A stretch of DNA of 64,000 bases from Ipomoea triloba (GCF_003576645.1 NC_044919.1:23352544-23416543); one strand, 5' to 3'; positions 1 through 10,063 are shown, counted from the first letter of the stretch. The notes: generated by a model not told the origin, from the letters alone. A program made the numbers and translations.

Positions 1-105
1 AGCATTGAATGGTCATTCATATTGCATCCCGTGACTCAACAGTGGTAACCTACTTGGGCTATAAATAAAAGGGTTTTCTCATCAGTTTATGTCATCGACT
101 TCTTC

Positions 106-477
106 ATGGAGAAGAAGAAAAGAAAAGACGATGTACCGTTCTGGTATAGAGGGAGAAAATCAGCAACGAAGTCCAAAGACTTTCAAGGAGAGAACTATCC
201 AGAATCAACGAACAGTGAACAGATTGCGGAGCTTCCTGATAATCCAAGCCAGCATCCTATTCCCATCCAAGGTGAATGGATCCCCAAATACGAGGAGATC
301 CACAACGATGGGATACTGGAATTAGGAGAAGAGTCTCGTATAAGTGGGACTCCTACCGCTGCACATTCTGGAAAAGGACCTCCCTCAACCAAATGGAGAA
401 CCAAGGGAAAGGGAGATGAAGCCTGTGAGGAAGGCAGCAGCGGAGAGAAGAACAAGAAAGGGAGTAGCCACCCCTAG
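106..477 (+). CDS. Unrecognised 123-aa ORF in element C
   Basis: An open frame of 123 codons starting at an ATG in a purine-rich context and ending with TAG. The product is very hydrophilic: a basic N-terminus (KKKRK, residues 3-7), a middle rich in Pro, Glu and Ser, and a Lys/Gly/Ser-rich tail. I recognise no domain. Position suggests the stretch between pol and the env-like ORF of element C, so it may be a leader protein, a decayed pol tail or chance. An overlapping frame from 89 is open but less plausible. Treat as hypothetical. Confidence 0.3.
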   Translation: MEKKKRKDDVPFWYRGRKSATKSKDFQGENYPESTNSEQIAELPDNPSQHPIPIQGEWIPKYEEIHNDGILELGEESRISGTPTAAHSGKGPPSTKWRTKGKGDEACEEGSSGEKNKKGSSHP

Positions 478-810
478 TTCTGTTATTAAAAATAGGACTT
501 TAGATGGCTAGTTCCTGCTCTAACGATAGATTCCTATTAGGCTGACCAAGGCCAAACAAAAGTTTCTATGGAATCTATTAGGATATTGATTCATTTGTAA
601 TGTTTTCGATAATCACTAAATGAACTTAAGGAAATGTTCCAAGTGATATCTTCTTTTGATGAATCAGTCTTGTCTCCATATCGCAATCTGTGTTCGAAAG
701 GTAGTTCGAGAGGTACATGTTCAGTTTGCCTGTCTGCGTTATGTCTCGAAAAAGGATAGTTCGAGAGATCACTTCAAAAGATATCAAACTGACTATCTAC
801 GTACCTCTAA
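478..810 (+). other. Non-coding internal sequence of element C
   Basis: No open frame of note. It holds two TTCGAGAG boxes (705-714 and 760-769), the same motif that is concentrated in the LTR and in the env-like ORF. The string CGAGAGATCACTT (762-774) recurs exactly at 52634-52646 in an apparently unrelated LTR. Confidence 0.5.
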
Positions 811-1000
811 ATGAAGGAATAAGGAGGGTTAGGGATCAATCACTCAGGGGGAAGATCCTTAACCACAGGAGTGCTTAGATGGAGGAATAAGGAGGGTTAG
901 GGATCAATAACTCAGGGGGAAGATCCTTAACCACAGGAGTGCTTAGATGGAGGAATAAGGAGGTTTAGGGATCAATCACTCAAAGGGAAGATCCTTAAAC
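811..1000 (+). repeat. 68-bp tandem repeat, about 2.7 copies
   Basis: The landmark AGGAATAAGG occurs at 815, 883 and 951, giving a period of exactly 68 bp. Each unit contains a polypurine run, CAGGGGGAAGAT, at 845-856 and 913-924, degraded to CAAAGGGAAGAT at 981-992. These runs resemble the terminal PPT at 5085-5098. Sireviruses are known to carry several PPT copies before the 3' LTR. Here they would be displaced about 4 kb upstream, in front of the env-like ORF. Confidence 0.85.
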
Positions 1001-1462
1001 TAGCAAAGTCGAGAGTTTACCTTCGAGAGGTAAAACAAATGAGCTCAACGGATATATGTGGATTGGCTAATGTTGGGCATTAATGTTAGCAACGTGGTAT
1101 TCGGTTATTGACGGTTTTTTCGCTCTTAAAGGCATTACCTTGATAAGTGGGAACATGCCTATATAAATATCATCTCCTTATATCCCACTATCCAAAAACC
1201 GCATTATACTTTACCAAAATACCCTTACCATATCTTACATACATAACCGTTATAAAAGGGTATTTCTGACCTTTAAATTCTTTTAAATTAACCGGGATCC
1301 TTCATCGGGTCAAGCTCTCAACCCTACCCATATATCCAACCCGAATCCACATGATATAAAAGCCAAATTCTTCTTCCTTACCCGGATTCAAGCTCAAACC
1401 GAATACCCAAAACCCTCTGAAACACTGTACATATTCCCTCCAAAACCTCAAATCTGTCATCT
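1001..1462 (+). promoter_or_regulatory. Leader of the env-like ORF with TATA-like boxes
   Basis: This stretch separates the 68-bp repeats from the env-like ATG and has no ORF. It contains TATA-like strings: CTATATAAAT near 1158, TATAAAAG near 1254 and TATAAAAG near 1355, the last about 100 bp before the ATG at 1463 and followed by a pyrimidine-rich stretch. TTCGAGAGGT (1022-1031) and TCGAGAG (1009-1015) are also present. A separate promoter for the env-like ORF is possible, but this is inference from motif spacing only. Confidence 0.35.
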
Positions 1463-3292
1463 ATGGCGTCCGAATCCTCCACTTCAACCTCATCTTCCGA
1501 CGCATATCAGAGGGAGTTGCTACACATTCGCTCTCAAATCAAACAAGTCAAGGCGGGGAGTATCCTTGACAAAAACGGCTTCATCACCCACTCTTCTAAT
1601 CCAAAAATGGCGGAAAAAGTCCTGAAGAAGTTTGAGAAAGCAGGACTGATGAAATACATGACGCACGACTACCGGACCATTCACGCCCTCGACTTCACAG
1701 AATGGTTCGCAAATGCCAAGGTCACGAAGGGTAAAATCGAAAGCCGCTTTAATGATTTTCCCATCACAACCTCTGTAGGTGACCTCAGAGCGGCATTTGA
1801 TTTCGCGTCATCGGAGGAAGCAGTCAAGCACCTATCGGATTACGACTTGGACAAGCAAGCCTTCTGGGAGAAAATCCGACTAGCGACTGCACCACCCAGA
1901 GCATCCTCTGCCCTCCGCAAGTTCCACCTAAAGAAGAGGTTTGCTCTCGCTGCCGACCTAATCATGAAGTTCGTGCTCGGCAAGGTGTCTGGAACCGACG
2001 AGGTTAATCTGGACCTCCTCAAAATCCTCCATGCCATTTGGAATGACAACAAACTGGACTGGGCACACATTATCTTCAACTTCCTCCAACAGCAAGTGAT
2101 GAGCTCAGTCTCCAACACCAACCTGTCGATCAGTAAAAAGGTTGGTTTCGGCTTTGTTGTTCAATTTCTCTTAAGCTTGAAGGGCTTTGAACTGAGGGAA
2201 GGGCGAGAGATTCATCGGAATACCTATATGGGTAGGACAAAATCTCAAGTCCCCAAGGCTAAAGGTGTTAAGGCTGCACCTTCTCCCACACAGCCAAAAG
2301 GAAGGGGCAAAAGGAAAGCCCCAGCCAAGGAAAAGGACTCTGATGATGAGCCTTTGGACACTTTGGTCAAGAGAGTTGCGTTGAGGGCCAAGAGGGCCAA
2401 AATTGTTGCTGTCACCCAGATTCGAGAAGTGGCACCGTCAGTTATACAAGTACCCTTCGAGGACAGGGCACAAGCCCAGGGGGAACCTCAGGCTACACTG
2501 GCCACTGAGGTTGAGAGAGTGCCCCCTACCAGGTCCCTGTCAAGAGATTTCTGTGATGATCTTCATGTTGATAATGATGCTGAGGGTACTGGTAAATCTG
2601 TGTTTGAACCTCGAGAGGAGACTCGAGAAGTTGAAGGTACTGGGATCAGTGATCCAGTACAAGGGGGTGCAGAAGAACCACGAGAGATGGTTCGAGAGAT
2701 AACTGAACAAGCAGTGGAGTGTGCATCTGCAACCGAAATTCTGCCTGCTGACTCTGATGAGCTGAACGCTGAAATCACTTCTCAGTTGAATCAACCTGAT
2801 GAGAATGTATCTAGCTTGGATGACTTCTCCAGAGTACTTCGATGGATCAACTGGAGAACCGGTCCAATTGATCAACTGATCTCGAGAGCAGCAGATATGA
2901 TGGCTGAAGAGGTCTTTGCTCTAAATTGGTTGAACATCACCACACTTCCAGCCAATGAACTGCTAGATCTTGCCCATGAGATGAATGTAACCAGGAAAAA
3001 TCTTGGCCGAACAGATAAAGGAAAGGGCATAGCAGTTGATGCACAAGAGGTTGAAGCCGAGCCTGAAGTAGATCCTGAAACAGAGGCTAAATTTCAAGAA
3101 GATATAAGGCTGGCCACTGCCATCTCCTTGGGACAAAACATTGAACTCACGAGAGGTCCAGGAGAGACCTCTGGGGCTGCTCACGATGATATTGCAACAG
3201 CCACAATCCCACTGTCCCAAGTCAGTAACTCTGCTCTGGACGAACAGGTAGCAGCTTCAAGAGGTGAATCCGAGAGCTCTGAAGCACTTTAA
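1463..3292 (+). pseudogene. Env-like/additional ORF of element C, N-terminal part (609 codons, ends TAA)
   Basis: First of three blocks in one reading frame. The ATG at 1463 follows a leader and opens a Ser/Thr-rich start. Residues about 30-260 form a compact folded-looking region with the layout I associate with 'putative plant transposon protein' ORFs: a helix-rich segment, then LDWAHIIFNF (near 196-205) and a hydrophobic stretch GFVVQFLLSLKG. Residues about 265-310 are Lys/Arg-rich (AKRAK, KRKAPAKEK). The rest is acidic and low in complexity. No signal peptide is obvious at the N-terminus and I see no clear membrane anchor, so an envelope function is not supported by sequence; 'env-like' is only positional. 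The frame stops at TAA 3290-3292, but the same frame is open immediately afterwards. Confidence 0.65.
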
Positions 3293-4282
3293 GTGGCACC
3301 CAACACCGTTCTTCTATTACCACCTCCTGCGTCCACACCCTCGAACACTACAGATGAAGCACAGACAATTCGAGAGGGTGAAATTCCATTGCTCACACTG
3401 CCGGGCTTTCCAAGTGCTCCTGACACAGTTATCACTACAGATTCGCCGGAGCAGACCAACGAGCAGTCCGATGAGCAACATGAGCAGAATGTCTCAAGTC
3501 CTGCTGGTTCGAGAGATACTGAGAAGGACGATATGACTATCGAAGGTGGAAACAGGGAAGCACCTGTCGAAACTTCGTCTCCAACTCCACCAGCAGATGA
3601 CCAAGTTCCCAGCATGGGTTCGAGAGGTGATGCTGAGGAGGAACTTCCATTGGATGAAAACCGGGAAGCGTCCAATACAGAAGATCCCTCCCTGACTGAT
3701 CCCATCCTTACAGTTGCTGAAGCTGAGGGTCCAGGTTCGAGAGGTGATGAGCAAGAAGTGATCCATCCCTCAGGTGGAAACCGGGAAGCACCTGACATGG
3801 AGCTACCTTCGAGCTCTGAACCCAGTGTCCCTGCCACCCTTCAGACACTCAGTCGAGACGTGGACTCACAACTGCAAGTTAAAGGTGGAAATCTGGAAGC
3901 ACCCAAGTCCCCTCCGACAAAAGGTACATCTCGATCCTCTTCTCCTTCCTCTTCTGACTATGATCAACAGGCCGAGCATGAGTTCGTTGGCGAGGTGCGT
4001 CAATTTATGGCTGATCAAACTCAGAAGATGGTTAAAATTGAGCGCGTACTGGCCATTGTTCGAAACGCTGCACTACCTGTGGCTGGCACAAGCAAGTCTC
4101 AGGCCAATCATGAAGAACTACTCGAACAAGCAGTATGGGCTGAGACTGCAGCACAGAAAGCTGCAGATGAGGCTGCTCTAGCTCGAGCAGAGGCTGCAAG
4201 CGTGAAGGCTGAACTCGCTGAATTACGAGCAGAGCTTCGAGCCCACCAACATTCCAGTGAACTTCGACAGGATGTGATGTAG
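3293..4282 (+). pseudogene. Env-like ORF of element C, middle part (329 codons between in-frame TAA and TAG)
   Basis: This block continues in exactly the same frame after the TAA at 3290 and has no ATG at its start; the first codon is GTG. It ends at TAG 4280-4282. The product is a low-complexity acidic chain with a recurring segment containing GSRGD or GSRD followed some 20-25 residues later by NREAP (GGNREAP, ENREA, GGNREAP, GGNLEAP). The last ~60 residues are Ala/Glu/Leu-rich with heptad character (AAQKAADEAALARAEAASVK), a likely coiled coil. The antisense open frame at 3289-3837 is a shadow of this repetitive composition. The simplest reading is nonsense mutation of one long ORF, with stop readthrough as a less likely option. 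Confidence 0.6.
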
Positions 4283-4807
4283 GCCATACTCGATGACCTG
4301 TCGAACCAAGTGCCTGCCCAACTTCAAGCAATCTTCGAAGGTATGTCCATCCTCCTTTCCCGTGCTGATGATGCCAACAAGGGGGAAAATAAAGGGAAGG
4401 GGACAAATACTCAGGGAAGGACATCAACCAGCGGCAAGAAAAGGGCAGCAAGTGAACCAACTGGACCTCCTCCGAAAATACCAAGAATTATGAGCAAAGC
4501 AGTGGAGGATGCTAAACGAGCAGAAAATCTAAGGGTCCAGCGTACACTGGAAATGGAGAAAAGGAGAGAAGAGGACAGAGAAAGGAGAAGAAAAAGACAA
4601 GAACAACAGTCAGAAGAAGAAAGGAAGATCGATCTTCTCATGACAAACTTTAAGTTTGGAGTAATTGATGGTGAGTTCGTGGGGGAAGCTTACAGGAACT
4701 ACAGGCATCTAGATGTTACGGATGAATACATAAGCCTGGTAAATCCGAAAGACCCCATCAAAACACGAGAAGCCATTAACAAGAAGAGGAAAGTCAACAA
4801 GAAGTAA
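4283..4807 (+). pseudogene. Env-like ORF of element C, C-terminal part (ends TAA at 4805)
   Basis: In-frame continuation after the TAG at 4280. It is open for 175 codons counting the stop. The second half is a strongly charged helix (RREEDRERRRKRQEQQSEEE), followed by a shorter mixed segment and a basic tail (NKKRKVNKK) that could act as a nuclear localisation signal. Together with the two preceding blocks the frame covers 1463-4807, 1115 codons with two internal stops and no frameshift. The absence of frameshifts suggests recent loss of coding function. No known family is recognised in this part. Confidence 0.6.
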
Positions 4808-5084
4808 GCTCTCGTGGTCCAAACTCCATCTTATTCCAGTCTATTGCTGTTTATGTTGTTCTTGATCTTATTTGTTTTTGTTTAAATCTTTCTACTAAAC
4901 TCAATCATGTAAACATTCCCTTAATTTTAATATATATCTTTTGCCGGGGGTGTTGTGTGAGTTTGCTCATTTTATGCTTTAGTAGAATATTTGTCAAACT
5001 TACCATATGAGCTGAAAATAAAATCTACGTTAATTCTTTCCATCAAATCAGCCATATAAAGTAAGTATAAGTGTTGGCATCATC
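4808..5084 (+). other. 3' untranslated/internal spacer before the PPT of element C
   Basis: T-rich non-coding sequence between the env-like stop and the polypurine tract. I see no ORF, no clear hairpin and no further polypurine run except a short GCCGGGGGTG near 4944. Confidence 0.5.
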
Positions 5085-5098
5085 AAAAAGGGGGAAAT
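5085..5098 (+). promoter_or_regulatory. Polypurine tract of element C
   Basis: The string AAAAAGGGGGAAAT lies directly before the LTR start TGTTAGGAAC. In LTR retrotransposons this RNase H-resistant purine run primes plus-strand DNA synthesis. Its position touching TG fixes the left border of the LTR. Confidence 0.85.
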
Positions 5099-6730
5099 TG
5101 TTAGGAACATCATGTAATAGGTTTTGATGATACCAACTGTTAAGTAGAAATCCCCAAGTCTCGATACATAGGCAAAACGCTGTAAGTTCGACAAGTAAAC
5201 CAAGAGCGAAAATACAACCGGGTAACTTTGAGCTCAACTCGGAAAATATTTAAGCTCAAGGTAAATTTGTTTGAACATCTTAGAAGTCTCGTGTTGTAAT
5301 CCTATAGACAAATCAGAAGAAGGCACGAGACAACTCTGGAAGAATAAGGGTCTGCGAGACATCAACTAATTCTCGAGACATAAGTAGAGTTCGAGAGATA
5401 GGATCTCTCGATACAGCAATCCAGTTCGAGACATAAGCAGAGTTCGAGAGGTAGACCTCTCGATGCTTGGGTTCGAGACATCAAACAATCGAGACATCAA
5501 CCTTGGTCTCGATAAACTGACACTTCTCCAGTAATGCTGAATGACGGTCGGGAAGCATACTTAAAGTTTGGAGAAGAAGAATATCATGGAGATAGAATAA
5601 TGAAGAGGTGCCGAACGTGAGTTTTCAAAATGGACGGAAATGGATGACACATCAGATTTCCACCACAAACGGTCAAAAGGTAGACCAATGCTGAAGTGGT
5701 CTGATTCCCCACAAACAAGGAATGATGGGAATATAAAAAGAGTAACTTTTACCAAAAGACGAAAGTGGAGCATGGACTCAAGAAAGTGAAATATAGAATA
5801 TTCACTACCAGACAAAAGGTTCAAGTTACAAGACCACCACTCCATGAAAAATGCTGAAAATACGCAAGACCCATGATCGGCATGGGAGACAGATTTCAAA
5901 CGGAATAATTTTCCCTCCAACGGAATTATTCCTCAAACTCTCATATATAAGGATGTGAAGACACAGTGATAAATAAGGTTGGTTCATTCGAAATTCTAAA
6001 GAGGTGTCTGATTCAAACGTTCAAGTGCAAGCATTCAATTTGGAATATCATCCAGATATTCAATACAGCGAGAAAAACACATCTTAGTGTTTGAGAGAGT
6101 TACATAGCTTAAACTGCCACATATCTAGAAGGTGACCGAAGCTGCTCTACATCGAAATTGATTCAACGATAGCTTTTGGTCAGATTGGAGTTTGTTACAC
6201 TCAACTGTGACAACCAAAGGTCATTGCTTTGGATTAAGCAAGAAGAGGCGGAGTAACCTGGCAGCTGTCTAGTGAAGATCTTGAGGCTTGAGGCGGGCTT
6301 GGNACAAGAAGCGGGGCGAAAAACCTGAGGCTTGAGGCGGGCTTCGTGATCAAAGCTCAAGCGCTCGATATTGTACTAAAAAGGGAAGTTTTTAGTGCAA
6401 TCCTTTCAGGGAGTTACTGGAAGAAGAGTGGACGTAGGCGGGTTGGCCGAACCACTTAAAAATCTCTCTTGCATTTACTTACTGCCTTTATCTCTCGCTA
6501 ACCTGTCGCTTGCACTGCATATAAACACACCTCTCGAACTAACCCAAACTCGTGCTAACTAAAAGGGGATACCATTTCCGCTGCGCATAAAACTTTGTCT
6601 TCTCCTCGTGAGGTATCGAACCTAAACATCCTAAGTTCAATACACACGAGAGGTTGAAGAGATTTGCAAAATCTTATACAAGTCTATTCACCCCCCTCTA
6701 GACTTGTACCCCATCCCCTTGGGACCAACA
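5099..6730 (+). repeat. 3' LTR of element C
   Basis: Begins TGTTAGGAACAT directly after the PPT and ends GGGACCAACA at 6730, where the sequence changes abruptly to the antisense gag of element B. It is about 1632 bp. One N at 6303 splits a repeated GAGGCTTGAGGCGGGCTT (near 6283 and 6327), so a short stretch there may be duplicated. Candidate TATA boxes: ATATAAAAAG at 5731-5740 and CATATATAAGG at about 5942. U3 holds the motif cluster listed at 5351-5515. The LTR is clearly related to LTR B (7545-9138) but diverged by several per cent or more, judged by eye. Confidence 0.88.
5351..5515 (+). repeat. Palindromic TCGAGA box cluster in U3 of LTR C
   Basis: A run of related boxes: GAGACATC at 5356-5363, 5475-5482 and 5491-5498, TCGAGAGA near 5391, and a near-perfect hairpin at 5444-5463 made of TCGAGAGGT and ACCTCTCGA separated by two bases. 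The cluster lies about 220-380 bp before the first TATA candidate. Sirevirus LTRs are known to carry many copies of a symmetric repeat motif just upstream of the promoter, with a CGG-CCG core. This cluster has the same placement and symmetry but a different core. Confidence 0.75.
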
Positions 6731-7430
6731 GATCAGCAACCAGTGCCACATTCCGTCTGTCCACCACGTCCTCATCTCTCGGAAGCATCTCAAATTCGAA
6801 GGCTTTGAGATCTCTGAAAAGTTGGTCGGTTGTGGTGTTCTTCAAATCCCTGTGATCACGCATTGTGATCACCTTCATTTCCCACTCCTTGGTAAGGCCT
6901 CGTAAGACCTTCAGGTTTAGCTCCTTTTGTGGGATCTCCTTCTCGAGATCGCTGATCTCGATTGATAACTTCATGAAACGAGATTCCATGCTGTCGATGC
7001 TCTCCCCTGGCTTCATCTTGAAGTCCTCGAACTTCTTCATGGCCACGGTGAGCTTGTTCTCCTTTTCCTGTTCGTCACCTTCACCAATTAACATCAAAGT
7101 ATCCCATACCTCTTTCGCCGTTTTGCACTTTCTTACTTTTGGGAAGATGGTTTCGTCTATAGCTCTGAAGAGAATATCCTTGGCAATGTTGTCCAGGTTG
7201 TTTCTCTTCCTATCATCACTTGTCCATTCTTCCCTAGGTTTTGGGATGTACTTTTGTGTGTCTTGGGTTTGAGCTGCAGCAGTATTGACCATTAAGATTT
7301 TGACTGGTCCAGAAGTTATAACCTCGGCCATCTCATCATGGAGGGCTGATAGATACGCAAGCATGCGTGTTTTCCAGTCATCGAACCTGCTAAGATCAAA
7401 AAGAGGATGTCTCGACAACATGCTATCCAT
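6731..7430 (-). pseudogene. Truncated gag of element B (233 codons)
   Basis: The ATG is at 7428-7430 on the minus strand. The product is the N-terminal part of a copia gag of the DUF4219/UBN2 type: FDDWKTRM near residue 16, a conserved LDNIAKDILFRAID segment, GEGDEQEKENKLTVAMKKFE, then LKVLRGLTKEWEMKVITMRDHRDL. It runs parallel to the gag of element A to about residue 233 (RNVALVAD), where the reading frame enters the LTR of element C. The downstream zinc knuckle is therefore absent. Normal length would be near 600 residues, as in element A. Gag forms the virus-like particle in the cytoplasm; this copy cannot. Confidence 0.85.
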
Positions 7431-7530
7431 TTTAAAAATTGTCTCGTGCTTTGAAAGATATTTTCAAAAGATTTTTCAAAGAAGGATCTCTAGGCAATAT
7501 AAACAAAGGTTTATATCGATCAGAGAACTT

Positions 7531-7542
7531 GCTCTGATACCA
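7531..7542 (-). promoter_or_regulatory. Primer binding site of element B (initiator Met-tRNA type)
   Basis: TGGTATCAGAGC on the minus strand, two bases after the LTR end (CA at 7545-7546). This is the standard plant copia site complementary to the 3' end of initiator Met-tRNA, used to start minus-strand cDNA. It fixes orientation and the LTR border. Confidence 0.92.
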
Positions 7543-7544
7543 AT

Positions 7545-9138
7545 TGTTGGTCCCAAGGGGATGGGGTACAAGTCTAGAGGGGGGGGGGGNCCCGCCTCAA
7601 GCCTCAGGATCTTCACTAGACAGCTGCCAGGTTACTCCGCCTCTTCTTGCTTAATCCAAAGCAAGGACCTTTGGTTGTCACAGTTGAATGTAACAAGCTC
7701 CAATCTGACCAAAAGCTATCGTTGAATCAACTTCGATGTAGAGCAGCTTCGGTCACCTTCTAGATGTGTAGCAGTTTAAGCTTTGTAACTCTCTCAAACA
7801 CTAAGATGTGTTTTTCTCGCTATTTTGAATATCAGGATGATATTCCAGATTGAGCACTAGCACTTGAACGTTTGAATTCGACACCTCTTAAGATTTTCGA
7901 ATCGAACCGATCTCTTACGAAAATTCCCCCTCTTTGATCTGTGTCTTCACGTCCTTTTTATATGAGAGTAAAGGAATAATTCCGTTGGAGGGAAAATTAT
8001 TCCGTTTGAAATTTGTCTCCCATGCTGTGTATGGGACTTGCATCTTTTCAGCGTTTTTTATGGAGTGGTGGTCTTGTAACTTGAACCTTTTGTTTGGTAG
8101 TGGATATTCCATAATCCACTTTCTTGAGTCCATGCTCCACTTGCTACTTTTGGTAAAAGTTACTCTTTTTAAATTCCCATTGATCCTCGTTTTAGGGAAT
8201 AAGACCGACTTTGGATTAGTGCACCTTCTATCCGTTTGTTGTGGAATTCTGNTTGTGTCTTCACGTCCTTTTTATATGAGAGTAAAGGAATAATTCCGTT
8301 GGAGGGAAAATTATTCCGTTTGAAATTTGTCTCCCATGCTGTGTATGGGACTTGCATCTTTTCAGCGTTTTTTATGGAGTGGTGGTCTTGTAACTTGAAC
8401 CTTTTGTTTGGTAGTGGATATTCCATAATCCACTTTCTTGAGTACATGCTCCACTTGCTACTTTTGGTAAAAGTTACTCTTTTTAAATTCCCATTGATCC
8501 TCGTTCTAGGGAATAAGACCGACTTTGGATTAGTGCACCTTCTATCCGTTTGTTGTGGAAATCTGATGTGGCATCCACTTCTGGCACCTCCTTAATATTT
8601 TATCTCCATGATATTCTTCTTCTCCAAACTTTATTCATGCTTCCTGACCGTCATTCAGCCTTTGGAGAAGTGTCAGTTTATCGAGACCAAAGATAGTGTC
8701 TTGAACTGGATTGTTGTATCGAAAGGTCCTACTTCTTGAACTCTGCTTATGTCTCGAACTGGATTGTTGTATCGAGAGGTCCTACCTCTCGAATTCTGCT
8801 TATGTCTCGAACTGGATTGTTGTATCGAGAGGTCCTACCTCTCGAACTCTGCTTATGTCTCGAGACTTAGTTGATGTCTCGCAGACCCTTATTCCTCCAG
8901 TGTTGTCTCGTGCCTTCTACTGATCTATCTATGTAATTACAACACGAGTCTTCTAAGATGTTCATACAAGTTTACCTCAAGCTTAAATATTTTCCGAGTT
9001 GAGCTCAAGTTACCCGGTTTGTATTTTCGCTCTTAGTTTACTTGTCGAACTTAAATTGATTCCTATCTTTCGAGACTTTAGGGGATTCTAAATTACATTG
9101 TTGGTATTATCAAAACCTAATACATTATGTTCCTAACA
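7545..9138 (-). repeat. 5' LTR of element B (with assembly breaks)
   Basis: On the minus strand it starts TGTTAGGAACAT at 9138 and ends CAACA at 7545 next to the primer site. The given length of 1594 bp is unreliable. A poly-G run and an N at 7590 hide the part equivalent to 6304-6690 of LTR C, and the N at 8252 joins two overlapping pieces: 7940-8251 is repeated at 8254-8565 with only about three differences. Towards its U3 end lie three 53-bp repeats (8711-8870). Confidence 0.8.
8711..8870 (-). repeat. 53-bp tandem repeat in U3 of LTR B, three copies
   Basis: Three units starting ATTGTTGTATCGA on the + strand, period 53 bp. Units two and three contain TCGAGAGGT, three bases, then ACCTCTCGA, a 9-bp perfect hairpin; unit one has decayed. 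GATGTCTC (inverse of GAGACATC) follows at 8873-8880. The same block reappears at 10782-10941 and 12946-13105 because the region is duplicated in the assembly. Confidence 0.85.
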
Positions 9139-10063
9139 ATAATGCTTACTTCTTTGGCAGATACACCGTAGTCTTTAAGTTGTTGCATCATCCACAATAT
9201 TTGTGCACAACAACTACCAGCCGCTATGTATTCAGCTTCAGCAGTGCTCGTAGCGATTGAATTTTGCTTTTTGCTAAACCATGAGACAAGCCTTCCCCCT
9301 AAGAATTGGCATGTCCCTGATGTGCTCTTTCGATCAATTTTGCAACCAGCAAAATCTGCATCCGAATACCCAACTAAGTCGAAGACATCACTCTTCGGGT
9401 ACCAGAGACCCACACTTTGAGTCCCTTTTAGATATCTCAGTATCTTTTTGGCAGCGCTTAAGTGACTCTCCTTCGGCTTTGCTTGAAATCGAGCACATAC
9501 TCCTACAGCAAATGATATATCTGGACGGCTTGCTGTTAGATATAATAAAGAACCAATGATTCCTCTATACTTCGTTTGATCTACTTCTTTCCCTTCGTTA
9601 TCGATGTCCATTCGCAGCGAAGTGTTCATGGGTATTTTCACTGAGGACTTTCCATCAACTCCAAACTTCTTGAGAAGATCCTTGGTATATTTTGCTTGAT
9701 TGATAAAGGTACCATTTTGTTCCTGTTTGACTTGAAGACCCAAAAAGTAGTTTAATTCTCCCATCATGCTCATCTCGAATTTTCCTTGCATAAGTTTTGA
9801 GAATTTTTCACATAGATCTAAATCGGTACTTCCAAAGATAATATCATCTACATATATTTTCACCAAAAGGATGTGATCTCCATTTTTGATTCTAAAAAGG
9901 GTTTTGTCAACTATCCCTTTTGTGAATCCACAACTTATGAGAAAACACGATAAGGTGTCATACCAAGCTCTTGGAGCTTGTTTTAAACCGTATAGAGCCT
10001 TTTTGAGTTTATACACTTTATCCATCCCTATCTCAGAGATAAAACCGGGGGGCTGCTCGACAT
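9139..10063 (-). pseudogene. Copia pol 3' fragment (RT end and RNase H), first assembly copy
   Basis: Minus-strand frame encoding the end of copia pol: the part of RT from VEQPPGF through YVDDIIFGS, and RNase H with DADFAG and STAEAEY. It runs into LTR B at 9138 and stops 22 bp inside it. It is identical by translation to 11210-12134 and 13374-14298 and begins directly at the N at 10064. I regard it as a redundant piece of the pol gene annotated at 13374-16306, not a separate gene. Confidence 0.8.

Larger units (their letters stand above)
1..6730 (+). mobile_element. Element C: 3' part of a Ty1-copia (Sirevirus-like) retrotransposon
   Basis: Read on the + strand, this is the downstream half of an LTR retrotransposon: an unrecognised ORF, 68-bp repeats, a long env-like ORF, a polypurine tract and a complete 3' LTR ending CA at 6730. 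Gag, pol and the 5' LTR must lie left of the window. An env-like ORF after pol, a PPT of the AAAAAGGGGGAAAT type and an LTR starting TGTTAGGAAC are known traits of the Sirevirus group, so I infer that group. The element ends inside the gag gene of element B, which lies on the other strand, so C is the youngest layer of the nest. The 5-bp target duplication would be GATCA (6731-6735), with its partner outside the window. Confidence 0.75.
6731..9138 (-). mobile_element. Element B: 5' part of a Ty1-copia retrotransposon interrupted by element C
   Basis: Read on the minus strand: LTR (9138 to 7545), two-base spacer, primer site, short leader, gag start (7430), then gag is cut at 6731 by the 3' LTR of element C in opposite orientation. 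Upstream of the LTR is the pol gene of element A, cut in its RNase H domain, so B inserted into A. The flank ATAAT (9139-9143) is the candidate 5-bp target duplication. LTR B and LTR C belong to the same family. Confidence 0.75.

Noticed and set aside
195..455. 86-codon minus-strand frame
   Set aside because: Shadow of the + strand frame at 106-477; hydrophobic composition follows from the purine-rich sense strand.
811..1000. TTAGGG strings as telomere-like repeats
   Set aside because: They occur once per 68-bp unit and are not the plant TTTAGGG array; the same applies to GATTAGGG in the satellite.
3289..3837. 182-codon antisense frame opposite the env-like ORF
   Set aside because: It mirrors the Ser/Glu/Pro-rich repeats of the sense strand and has no independent features.
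5099..9138. Facing LTRs around a gag fragment, suggesting self-integration of a cDNA with inversion
   Set aside because: A self-integration inversion would place inverted gag sequence, not forward pol, upstream of LTR B. Nested insertion of two same-family elements explains all junctions more simply.
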